IMG/VR virus record: IMGVR_UViG_3300031730_000197 | Coordinates: 1 to 20,837 of that record | Length of the DNA stretch: 20,837 nt | Source of the DNA: a virus | Reading direction: 5' to 3' (one strand) | Shown here: positions 1 to 6,101 of the stretch, piece after piece | Layout: each line of letters begins with the position of its first letter | Position numbering within the stretch: position 1 is the stretch's first letter | Notes under the pieces: generated by a model | What the model saw: the letters and a program-made list of their open reading frames with translations, nothing else | Databases searched by the model: none | Told to the model about the DNA's origin: nothing | Made by a program: the position numbers and the translations under genes

Positions 1-591
1 GACATCAAGTTCTCGGAGCCCGCGGACTTGGGCGGTTCGTACTCCGAGTTCCTGCGCACCCAGTTCCGGGCGGTGGCAGCAGCGCTGGGCATCACCTACG
101 AGCAGCTCACCGGCGACCTGACGGGGGTGAACTACTCGTCCATCCGTGCGGGGCTGCTGGAGTTCCGGCGCCGCTGCGAGATGGTCCAGCACGGCGTGCT
201 GGTGCACCAGCTGTGCCGCCCAGTGTGGTCGGCATGGATGAAGCAGGCGGTGCTGGCGGGCGCGCTGGAGGCCCCGGGGTTTGCAAGAGGTGGAGCGGCC
301 CGGCGGCGCCAGTACCTGCAGGCCAAGTGGATCCCGCAGGGCTGGCAGTGGGTCGATCCCGAGAAGGAGTTCAAGGCCATGCTGCTGGCCATCCGGGCCG
401 GGCTGATGAGCCGCTCGGAGGCCATCTCGGCCAATGGCTACGACGCCGAGGACGTGGACCGCGAGATCGCTGCCGACAACGCCCGGGCTGACGCGCTCGG
501 CCTGATCTTCGACTCCGACCCGCGCCATACATCCAAGGACGGCGGCCGGGCCGAACCGAGTGCTCCTGCGGCTGGGGAGGCGGCGCCATGA
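1..591 (+). CDS. Phage portal protein, lambda gpB family (3' part only)
   Basis: This is the C-terminal part (196 codons) of a portal protein, the dodecameric ring at the unique capsid vertex through which DNA is packaged and ejected. The reading frame is open from base 1, so the true start lies upstream of the window; lambda gpB is about 530 residues, so well over half is missing. The visible part carries stretches I recognise from lambda gpB: KFSEPADLGGSYSEFLR, GITYEQLTGDLTGVNYSSI, a following FRRR, the LCRPVW block, and WIPQGWQWVDP with AIRAGLMSRSEAIS. The last 20 or so residues are Ala/Pro/Gly-rich and poorly conserved. The stop overlaps the next start as ATGA (588-591), a translational coupling typical of portal-protease pairs. 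Family assignment is firm from these motifs; only the 5' boundary is unknown. Confidence 0.95.
   Translation, partial: DIKFSEPADLGGSYSEFLRTQFRAVAAALGITYEQLTGDLTGVNYSSIRAGLLEFRRRCEMVQHGVLVHQLCRPVWSAWMKQAVLAGALEAPGFARGGAARRRQYLQAKWIPQGWQWVDPEKEFKAMLLAIRAGLMSRSEAISANGYDAEDVDREIAADNARADALGLIFDSDPRHTSKDGGRAEPSAPAAGEAAP
574..580 (+). promoter_or_regulatory. Strong ribosome binding site for the prohead protease
   Basis: GGGGAGG ends 7 bases before the ATG at 588 and lies inside the last codons of the portal gene. It fixes the protease start at 588 and suggests that the overlapping ATGA junction is an independently initiated and coupled start. Confidence 0.7.
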
Positions 592-1838
592 ACCTGTTGC
601 CCAACTTGGCGGCGCGGGTGTTCGGCGCGCCGCTGCTGATCCATCGTCCCAAGCTCGACGTGATCCTGGCCGTGCTGGGGCCCCGCGTCGGTGTCATCGA
701 CCTGGCCGCGCCGGCAGGCCACTTCCCTGTTCCGCGCACCCCGGCGAGCACGGAGCCTTCGATCGCCGTCCTGCCCATCCACGGCACGCTGGTCCGCCGT
801 ACCGTTGGCCTGGAAGCCGAATCGGGACTGCTGAGCTACACCGCCATCGCGGCCCAGCTGGATGCGGCGTTGGCCGATTCGAACGTCGCCGGCATCTTGC
901 TGGACGTCGACTCTCCGGGTGGCGAGTCGGGCGGCGTGTTCGACCTGGCCGACCGCATCCGTTCAGCCGCTGCCGTGAAACCGGTCTGGGCGGTCGCCAA
1001 CGATGCTGCCTTCTCAGCCGCCTATGCGCTGGCATCGGCCGCCACCCGGGTGTTCGTCTCCCGCACCGGAGGCGTCGGATCCATCGGTGTCATTGCGATG
1101 CACGTCGACCAGTCCGTCAAGGACGCCCAGGACGGCCTGCGCTACACGGCGGTGTTCGCCGGGGACCGCAAGAACGATCTCAACCCGCACCAGCCGATCT
1201 CCGACCAAGCCCATGCCTTCCTGCAGGGCGAGGTGAACCGGGTCTACAGCCTCTTCACCGAGACCGTGGCGCGGCACCGCGGTCTCAGCACCGATGCCGT
1301 CCGGGCCACCGAAGCCGGCTTGTTCTTCGGCCAGGACGCCATTGCCGCGGGGCTGGCCGATGCGCTCGGCGGCTTGGACGACGCACTGGCGCAGCTCACC
1401 CACACGGTTTCTTCACCCCCGGCGCTGCAGGCCAGCCGCCCGGGTTCCTTGCCCGACCTGGCCGCTCCGGCCCTTCCTATTGACGCCTCACCCATGAACG
1501 ACTTGCCCAACCCTCCTCCCACCTCCGGCGCCCTGCCGGCCCAGCCAGCGGCCCCCACCAGCCTGACGGTGGCCGACGCCATTGAGATCGCCCAGACCTG
1601 CAGCCTGGCCGGCCGCACCGACCTGATCGCCGGGTTCCTCGAAACCGGTGTGTCACCGGCCCAGGCGCGCAGCCAACTGCTGGTGGCGCAAGCCACGCAG
1701 TCGCCCGAGATCGTCAGCCGCATCGGCCCGAACGCCGCGGCTTCGGCTGCCGCGTCGGCCGCCAACCCCGCCTCCCCGGACAACCCGCTGATCCAGGCCG
1801 TCAAGCGCCGCATGGCCGCCCATCCCACCCAACCCTGA
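588..1838 (+). CDS. S49-family prohead protease with C-terminal scaffold domain (lambda gpC/Nu3-like)
   Basis: This 416-residue protein is a SppA/ClpP-fold serine peptidase that matures the prohead. The protease part spans about residues 55-290. It has the DVDSPGGESGG strand-turn motif (106-116), the AFSAAYALAS nucleophile block and GSIGVIAMH (164-172). The catalytic Ser-Lys dyad is predicted as Ser143 and Lys195 (in AGDRKND). Their 52-residue separation equals the spacing I recall for lambda gpC (Ser166 and Lys218). Residues about 300-416 are Pro/Ala-rich, then helical, and end in a basic segment (AVKRRMAAHP), as expected of a scaffold that binds capsid subunits. An in-frame Met303 could give a separate scaffold product. 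The gene follows the portal with a 4-base overlap and is followed by the decoration and capsid genes, the lambda order. Confidence 0.93.
   Translation: MNLLPNLAARVFGAPLLIHRPKLDVILAVLGPRVGVIDLAAPAGHFPVPRTPASTEPSIAVLPIHGTLVRRTVGLEAESGLLSYTAIAAQLDAALADSNVAGILLDVDSPGGESGGVFDLADRIRSAAAVKPVWAVANDAAFSAAYALASAATRVFVSRTGGVGSIGVIAMHVDQSVKDAQDGLRYTAVFAGDRKNDLNPHQPISDQAHAFLQGEVNRVYSLFTETVARHRGLSTDAVRATEAGLFFGQDAIAAGLADALGGLDDALAQLTHTVSSPPALQASRPGSLPDLAAPALPIDASPMNDLPNPPPTSGALPAQPAAPTSLTVADAIEIAQTCSLAGRTDLIAGFLETGVSPAQARSQLLVAQATQSPEIVSRIGPNAAASAAASAANPASPDNPLIQAVKRRMAAHPTQP
1494..1838 (+). CDS. Possible nested scaffold protein (Nu3-like internal start)
   Basis: An in-frame ATG at 1494 (Met303 of the protease) would give a 114-residue protein equal to the protease's C-terminal domain. 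In lambda the scaffold Nu3 is made from an internal start in gene C, so this layout has a known precedent. The sequence begins MNDLPNPPPTSG, which reads like a fresh N-terminus after a linker, and ends in a basic helix. Against it, no clear Shine-Dalgarno sequence precedes the ATG, which sits in the context CTCACCCATG. Scaffold could instead be released by cleavage or act only as part of the fusion. I infer the nested product; I cannot show it. Confidence 0.35.
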   Translation: MNDLPNPPPTSGALPAQPAAPTSLTVADAIEIAQTCSLAGRTDLIAGFLETGVSPAQARSQLLVAQATQSPEIVSRIGPNAAASAAASAANPASPDNPLIQAVKRRMAAHPTQP

Positions 1839-1858
1839 CTTTCCCACCGGACTCTCCC

Positions 1859-2236
1859 ATGCCTGAAATCAAACAATCCCTGAACCTGGGCGACCTCCTC
1901 AAGTACGAGGCGCCCAACCTGTACTCGCGCGACCGCGTCACCGTGGCGGCTGGCCAGACCCTGCTGCTGGGCGCGGTGCTGGGCCTGGTGACCGCCACGG
2001 GCAAGGTCAAGTCCTTCGACCCCAGCGCCACCGATGGCAGCCAGTACGCCGCGGGCGTGCTGATGCAGGCCTGCGATGCCCACGCCGCCGATCGCGACGA
2101 CGGCCTGATGGTGGCCCGCCACGCCATCGTGTCCGACCACGCCCTGGCCTGGCCTGCCGGTGTTGCCACCGCCGAACGGCGCGCCGCCGTGCTCCAGCTC
2201 AAGTCGCTGGGCATCCTGGTCCGCCAAGGAGTCTGA
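1859..2236 (+). CDS. Head decoration protein, lambda gpD family
   Basis: This 125-residue protein belongs to the family that binds as trimers on the outside of the expanded capsid and stabilises it against internal DNA pressure. Lambda gpD has 110 residues, so the size fits. Recognisable features are an N-terminal arm, the LLLGAVLGLVTATGKV beta block, DGSQYAAGVL (the gpD-like DG..A.GIL strand), and a C-terminal ALAWPAG segment followed by LKSLGILVRQGV. It lies 20 bases after the protease stop and 2 bases before the capsid gene, the canonical C-D-E order. The start has CCCATG context and only a weak GGA upstream, odd for a protein needed in hundreds of copies; a leaderless-like or S1-assisted start is possible but inferred. 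Confidence 0.9.
   Translation: MPEIKQSLNLGDLLKYEAPNLYSRDRVTVAAGQTLLLGAVLGLVTATGKVKSFDPSATDGSQYAAGVLMQACDAHAADRDDGLMVARHAIVSDHALAWPAGVATAERRAAVLQLKSLGILVRQGV
2226..2231 (+). promoter_or_regulatory. Consensus ribosome binding site for the major capsid gene
   Basis: AAGGAG lies 7 bases before the ATG at 2239, within the last codons of the decoration gene. It is one of the best Shine-Dalgarno matches in the window and suits the most abundant virion protein. Confidence 0.75.
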
Positions 2237-2238
2237 GC

Positions 2239-3255
2239 ATGCAGAACCCTTTTGAGAACCCCGCCTTCGGCATGGCCTCGCTGACCGCGGCCATCAACCT
2301 GCTTCCCAACCGTTATGGCCGCCTGGACGAATTGGGCCTGTTCCCGGCCCGGCCGGTTCGCACCCGCACCGTGGTGGTCGAGGAGAAGGCCGGCGTGCTG
2401 ACCCTGCTGCCCAGCCTGCCCCCGGGCGCGCCGGGCACGGTGGGTGTGCGCGGCAAGCGCACCTTGCGCAGCTTTGTGATCCCACACATCCCGCACGACG
2501 ACGTGGTGCTGCCGGAAGAAGTGCAAGGCCTGCGCGCCTTCGGCACCGAGAACGAGTTCGCCTCCATCGCCGCGGTGCTGGCCGAGCACCTGGAGACCAT
2601 GCGCGCCAAGCACGCGGCCACTCTGGAGTACCTGCGCATGGGCGCGCTCAAGGGCATCGTGCTGGACGCCGACGGCAGCGAGCTGGTGAACCTCTACGCC
2701 GAGTTCAAGATCCCGCCCAAGACCTTGAACTTCAAGCTCAACGTCGCCACCACCCAGGTGCTGGAGAAGTGCCTGGAGCTCAAGCGCATGATGGGCAACA
2801 GCCTGGCCGGCGAGCGCATGAGCGCCCTGCACTGCCTCGTGTCACCGGAGTTCTTCACAAAGCTGGTCACCCACCCGAACGTGCAGGAGGCGTACAAGCT
2901 GTGGAACGACGGCCAGGCGCTGCGCTCGGACATGCGTGCGGGCTTCCCGTTCGCGGGCATCACCTTCGAGGAATACGCCGGCGAGGCCAGCGCCTCCGAC
3001 GGCGAAGGCGGCTGGGTCACGCGGCGCTTCATCGAGCCGGACGAGGGGCACGCTTTCCCGCTGGGCACCATCGACACCTTCTCGACCTACTTTGCGCCGG
3101 CCGACTTCAACGAGACGGTCAACACGCTGGGCCAGCCGATCTACGCCAAGCAGGAGCCGCGCCGCTTCGATCGCGGCACCGACCTCCACACGCAGTCCAA
3201 CCCGCTGCCGATCTGCCAGCGGCCGGGGCTGCTGGTGCGTGTGACGGCGAGTTGA
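2239..3255 (+). CDS. Major capsid protein, lambda gpE family
   Basis: At 338 residues it matches lambda gpE (341). These proteins adopt the HK97 fold and form the icosahedral shell. I recognise the family pattern of the Phage_cap_E group: an N-terminal MQNPFENPAF then AINLLPNRYGR and ELGLFP, the VGVRGKRTLRSFVIPHIPHD region, VVLPEEVQGLRAFG, EYLRMGALKGIVLDADGS, the LVSPEFFTKL domain, and a C-terminal THSN-type block (LHTQSNPLPICQRPGLLV). It starts 2 bases after the decoration gene with a strong AAGGAG site. No propeptide or delta domain of the HK97 type is apparent, as expected when a separate scaffold is used. The following small gene begins 8 bases after the stop. Confidence 0.95.
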   Translation: MQNPFENPAFGMASLTAAINLLPNRYGRLDELGLFPARPVRTRTVVVEEKAGVLTLLPSLPPGAPGTVGVRGKRTLRSFVIPHIPHDDVVLPEEVQGLRAFGTENEFASIAAVLAEHLETMRAKHAATLEYLRMGALKGIVLDADGSELVNLYAEFKIPPKTLNFKLNVATTQVLEKCLELKRMMGNSLAGERMSALHCLVSPEFFTKLVTHPNVQEAYKLWNDGQALRSDMRAGFPFAGITFEEYAGEASASDGEGGWVTRRFIEPDEGHAFPLGTIDTFSTYFAPADFNETVNTLGQPIYAKQEPRRFDRGTDLHTQSNPLPICQRPGLLVRVTAS

Positions 3256-3263
3256 GGGGCGGC

Positions 3264-3569
3264 ATGGGCACGCTGATCGAAACCCTCTATGCGGCCGCCG
3301 CCAACGCGGGGCTGCTGAAGTCCTGCCATTGGGTGCCACCGGACGGCAGCACGCCGCAGACCCACGAGGTGGGCTTCGCGGCACCCGATGAGACCTTGCT
3401 CGACGGCATGGCCTCGGGCACCGCGTACGCGATGACTTACCCGGCCACGATCTTCACGGGGCTTGCCCTGCGCGACAGCGTACGGATCGACGGGATGGTT
3501 TTCCAGGTACGCGATATCCGGGCCGTGGGCGACGGCTCGGAGATCCGCGCCAAGCTGACCCGCCTGTAG
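3264..3569 (+). CDS. Probable head-tail joining protein (gpFII-like)
   Basis: This 101-residue protein directly follows the capsid gene, the place where lambda-type phages encode FI and FII. Its layout (N-terminal helix, a beta segment, then LALRDSVRIDGMVFQVRDI and a final strand) resembles gpFII, whose core reads roughly as a 'D.v.i.g..f.V..v' beta unit and which caps the connector before tail docking. I chose ATG 3264 because GAGGGG lies just upstream and the open frame further upstream overlaps the capsid gene out of frame. The gene sits 5 bases before the next start. Sequence similarity to lambda gpFII is weak; a stopper or adaptor of another family is the main alternative. Confidence 0.6.
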   Translation: MGTLIETLYAAAANAGLLKSCHWVPPDGSTPQTHEVGFAAPDETLLDGMASGTAYAMTYPATIFTGLALRDSVRIDGMVFQVRDIRAVGDGSEIRAKLTRL

Positions 3570-3574
3570 CCACA

Positions 3575-4021
3575 ATGCCCGCCAACTCGATCCGCGAGCA
3601 GATCCTGCTGGCGGTGATGGCGGCTGTCCGTCCTGCCGCCGAAGGCCTTGGGGCCACGCTGCACCGCTCACCCACGGTGGCCATCGCCCGGGAGCAATGC
3701 CCGGCGTTGGTGGTGTTCCCCGAGTCCGAGGCCATCACCGCGCGGGCCAACGACCGGGTGACACGCGAACTGGTGATCCGCCTGGTGGCGCTGGCCCGTG
3801 CGGTGCCGCCGGCCACGGCCGAGACCGAAGCCGACCGGCTGCTGACTGCCGCCCACGCTGCCTTGATGGCCGATTCCAACCTCGGCGGGCTGGCGCTCGC
3901 CGCCCACGAACAGGACTGCGAGTGGGATGTCGAGGACGCCGATGCAGTGGCGTCCGCGATGCAGGCGCGCTACCGGATCACGTACCGGACGCTGGCGCGG
4001 GATCTGGCTGCACCCGGTTGA
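3575..4021 (+). CDS. Probable tail terminator (gpU-like) protein
   Basis: This 148-residue protein lies between the joining protein and the major tail protein, where lambda places Z and U. It starts with an amphipathic helix (SIREQILLAVMAAV), then a strand-rich part (QCPALVVFPESE, TRELVIRLVALAR), a helix (EADRLLTAAHAALMAD) and a terminal strand (ARYRITYRTL). This helix-sheet-helix order, with the alternating beta pattern, fits tail terminators that stop tube growth and face the head. The start has no clear Shine-Dalgarno and is 5 bases past the upstream stop, so translation is probably coupled. Function is inferred from position and predicted secondary structure; no diagnostic residue is visible. 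Confidence 0.6.
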   Translation: MPANSIREQILLAVMAAVRPAAEGLGATLHRSPTVAIAREQCPALVVFPESEAITARANDRVTRELVIRLVALARAVPPATAETEADRLLTAAHAALMADSNLGGLALAAHEQDCEWDVEDADAVASAMQARYRITYRTLARDLAAPG

Positions 4022-4064
4022 ACAACCCATGAACGAAACACCTTCAACACAAGCAATCTGAACC
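4022..4064 (+). other. A-rich, G-poor leader before the major tail gene
   Basis: These 43 bases contain only 4 G and are about 56% A+T, unlike the surrounding GC-rich sequence. They hold an ATG at 4029 opening a 10-codon frame that stops 3 bases before the major tail start. The probable role is an unstructured leader that exposes the start codon of an abundantly made protein. The mini-frame may be incidental. Confidence 0.4.
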
Positions 4065-4838
4065 ATGAGCAACTACGCAAGTTTTCAAGGGCGGGTGTAC
4101 CTCGGCAAGCGCGACGCCGCGGGCCTGCCCATCGAAGTGAGATCGCCCGGCAACGTGGCCGAGCTGAAGCTGTCCCTCAAGACCGAGGTGCTGGAGCACT
4201 ACGAGAGCCAGAGCGGCCAGCGCACGCTGGACCACCGCATGGTCAAGCAGAAGTCAGCAACCGTGAGCCTCACCCTGGAGGAGTTCACCAAAGAGAACCT
4301 GGCGCTCGCGCTGTACGGCAACCACGTGATGGGCCAGGCCGGCACGGTGAGCGGTGAGCCGGTGGGTGGCGCGGCACCCGTGGTGGGCGACCGCTACTTC
4401 CTGGCCCACCCCAAGGTGTCCGGCCTCGTGCTCAAGGACAGCAGCGCCACACCCGCGACTCTGGCGTCTGGTGTGGACTACACCGCTGACCCGGACTTCG
4501 GGGCGCTGCAGTTCCTGCGATTGGACGATGGCGGTTCACCTGTAGTGCCGTACACCTTGCCGTTCAAGGCCAGCTACTCGTTCGGCGCGGCCACCTGGAT
4601 CGGCATCTTCACGCAGCCGCTGCCCGAGCGCTACCTGCGCCTGGAAGGCATCAACACCGCGCAAGGCAATGCCAAGGTGTTGGTCGAGCTGTACCGCGTG
4701 GCCTTCGATCCGCTGAAGGAACTGGCCCTCATCTCGGACGACCTCAACAAGTTCGAGATGGAGGGCTCGCTGCTGGCGGATCCCACCAAGCCATTCGATG
4801 CCGCACTGGGCCAGTTTGGCCGCGTCGTCCAAATCTGA
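4065..4838 (+). CDS. Major tail (tube) protein, gpV-like
   Basis: This 257-residue protein is close in length to lambda gpV (246) and occupies the gpV position, before the tail assembly chaperone. Tube proteins stack as hexameric rings around the tape measure. Visible features are an N-terminal SFQGRVYLGKRDAAG strand pair, GNVAELKLSLKTEVLEHYE, the SATVSLTLEEFTKENLALAL segment typical of tail-tube beta sandwiches, and a C-terminal half with KVLVELYRVAFDPLKEL and a final EMEGSLLADPTKP, a pattern found in phage tail proteins with the 'G.L..D' strand. No C-terminal Ig domain is seen. The start follows an A-rich leader without a Shine-Dalgarno site. Similar tail proteins from other phages share this overall pattern, so the assignment is good. 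Confidence 0.85.
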   Translation: MSNYASFQGRVYLGKRDAAGLPIEVRSPGNVAELKLSLKTEVLEHYESQSGQRTLDHRMVKQKSATVSLTLEEFTKENLALALYGNHVMGQAGTVSGEPVGGAAPVVGDRYFLAHPKVSGLVLKDSSATPATLASGVDYTADPDFGALQFLRLDDGGSPVVPYTLPFKASYSFGAATWIGIFTQPLPERYLRLEGINTAQGNAKVLVELYRVAFDPLKELALISDDLNKFEMEGSLLADPTKPFDAALGQFGRVVQI

Positions 4839-4852
4839 ATCACGAGACCCAC

Positions 4853-5248
4853 ATGAACGATCTGGATACCCTGATTCCTCAAGGCATCGAACTGGTGATC
4901 GACGGCGAGCCGCTGGCCGTCAAGCCTCTGAAGGTGGGGCAGTTGCCGGCCTTCCTGCGCGCCATCTCGCCGGTGATGCAGCAGCTCACGGTCCCGGCGA
5001 TCGACTGGCTGGGCCTGTTCGGCCGGCACGGTGACGACTTGCTGACCGCAGTGGCCATTGCGGTGGGCAAGCCACGCGCATGGGTCGATGAACTGGCAGC
5101 TGACGAGGCCATCCTGCTGGCGGCCAAGGTGATCGAGGTGAACGCCGATTTTTTTACCCGGACGGTGCTGCCGAGGCTGGACGGCCTGTTCGTGCAGGCT
5201 CGCGATCTCAGTCCGGCGGGGGCTGGTTCGATGCCGTCCAGTGCCTGA
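4853..5248 (+). CDS. Tail assembly chaperone, short form (gpG-like)
   Basis: This 131-residue product is the zero-frame translation of the chaperone gene between the tube and tape-measure genes. In lambda gpG coats the tape measure and recruits tube subunits. The fold looks helical: an N-terminal beta pair (GIELVIDGEPLAVKPL), then VGQLPAFLRAISPVMQQL, DDLLTAVAIAVGKPRAWVDE and EAILLAAKVIEVNADFF. Coding character is good up to Phe101 and less so in the last 30 residues (QARDLSPAGAGSMPSSA), as expected where the biologically important frame has moved to -1. The start is 14 bases after the tube gene stop with only a weak GAG upstream. It is expressed together with a longer frameshifted form. Confidence 0.88.
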   Translation: MNDLDTLIPQGIELVIDGEPLAVKPLKVGQLPAFLRAISPVMQQLTVPAIDWLGLFGRHGDDLLTAVAIAVGKPRAWVDELAADEAILLAAKVIEVNADFFTRTVLPRLDGLFVQARDLSPAGAGSMPSSA

Positions 5249-5445
5249 TCGGACGCGGCCACCGTCTGCCCGACGTTCTCAGCTACACGCTGGCGCAGGT
5301 GCGCGGCTTCTTGGCTGCCGCCGAGCGGGTGGACGCCGCGCACGACGCTCGATTGCTCTCGCTGATCGCCATCGGCACACGGGGCGATGCCCGCCACCTC
5401 GACCAATCCATCGACAAGCTGATGGACCGCGCCACCTCACGATGA
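4853..5445 (+). CDS. Tail assembly chaperone, frameshifted long form (gpGT-like)
   Basis: A -1 shift at 5149-5155 would join codons 4853-5155 to the frame that continues from base 5155 to the stop at 5443-5445, giving about 197 residues (101 zero-frame plus 96 from the -1 frame). The -1 frame has no start of its own near its beginning, has no stop across this stretch, and encodes a protein-like sequence: WFDAVQCLIGRGHRLPDVL, YTLAQVRGFLAAAE and LDQSIDKLMDR. This fills what would otherwise be a gap between 5248 and 5442. Its stop overlaps the next start (ATGA, 5442-5445). In lambda and many siphophages the rare gpGT form binds the tube protein and the G/GT ratio matters for assembly. The frame evidence is directly visible; the frameshift itself is inferred. 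Confidence 0.85.
5149..5155 (+). promoter_or_regulatory. -1 programmed ribosomal frameshift site T_TTT_TTT
   Basis: Seven consecutive T residues are read in the zero frame as the last base of GAT followed by TTT TTT, the X_XXY_YYZ arrangement for tandem -1 slippage. Both Phe codons re-pair perfectly after the shift. A T7 run is striking in a sequence this GC-rich. A 5-bp hairpin plus a G-T pair (5183-5188 with 5195-5200, loop TTCGTG) lies 27 bases downstream, further than the usual 5-9 base spacer, so no convincing stimulator was identified. Confidence 0.85.
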
Positions 5446-6098
5446 AGATCACCGTTCGCATCGACAGCGCCGCCGCCCAGGCGCAACTTCGCCGCTGGGG
5501 TGGGGAGTTCCAGGCCAAAGCCGCCAAGGCGGTCCAGCGGGCCATGACGGCCGAGGCGGCAGCCATCAAGCAGGAGGTGCGCAGCCACGTCGCGGGGGAA
5601 TTGGCGGTGGTGAAGAAGTCCTTCCTCAAGGGCTTCTCGGCCAAGGTCCTGGTCGATGACCGGAGCGCATCGTTCCAGCGCCTGCCGGCCCTCTACGTGG
5701 GCTCAAGGATTCCGTGGTCGGGCATGCACGAGACCGGCGGCCGCATCGCCGGCCGGATGCTGATTCCGCTGCACGGCCGGATCGGTCGCAAGCGCTTCAA
5801 GGCCCAGGTGGCCGAGCTGATGCGCGGTGGCAACGCCTACTTCATCAAGAACGCCAAGGGGCACATCGTGCTGATGGCAGAGAACATCAAGGAACACGAT
5901 CGGGTGCTGTCCGGCTTCAAGCGAGGCCACCGCAAGGCCGCGGGTGTCAAGCGGCTCAAGCGCGGTGCGGACGTGCCCATCGCTGTGCTGGTGCCGAGGG
6001 TGGTGCTCAGGAAGCGCCTGGACATCGGGCGGCTGGTGACAGGCCGCATCCCTCGCTTGGCGGCGGCCATCGAACAACAGATCCGCTCCCTTCCCTGA
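5442..6098 (+). CDS. Minor tail protein (gpZ-like or DUF6441-like)
   Basis: This 218-residue protein starts at the ATG that overlaps the stop of the frameshifted chaperone. The frame is open further upstream to an ATG at 5241, but that stretch (PDRTRPPSARR...) is the out-of-frame shadow of the chaperone extension, so 5442 is preferred. It is very basic (many Lys/Arg), with a helical N-terminal part (EFQAKAAKAVQRAMTAEA, SHVAGELAVVKKSFLKGF) and a C-terminal part carrying GGNAYFIKNAKGHIVLMAE and PIAVLVPRVVLRKRLDIGR. The layout is reminiscent of minor tail proteins such as lambda gpZ and of DUF6441 proteins found next to tape measures. Position between chaperone and tape measure supports a role in tail assembly or completion. 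The exact family is uncertain. Confidence 0.6.
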   Translation: MKITVRIDSAAAQAQLRRWGGEFQAKAAKAVQRAMTAEAAAIKQEVRSHVAGELAVVKKSFLKGFSAKVLVDDRSASFQRLPALYVGSRIPWSGMHETGGRIAGRMLIPLHGRIGRKRFKAQVAELMRGGNAYFIKNAKGHIVLMAENIKEHDRVLSGFKRGHRKAAGVKRLKRGADVPIAVLVPRVVLRKRLDIGRLVTGRIPRLAAAIEQQIRSLP

Positions 6099-6101
6099 CC
6101 C

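Noticed and set aside
560-1483. 307-codon frame overlapping portal and protease on the + strand
   Set aside because: Arg/Gly-rich shadow of the S49 protease gene, which has clear catalytic motifs.
5149-5155. T7 run read as part of an intrinsic terminator
   Set aside because: No GC-rich hairpin directly precedes it, and it lies within an essential tail gene; frameshifting explains it better.
5241-5441. N-terminal extension of the minor tail protein to ATG 5241
   Set aside because: The extension is the out-of-frame reading of the chaperone's -1 extension; the ATG at 5442 overlaps that stop as ATGA and gives a sensible N-terminus.
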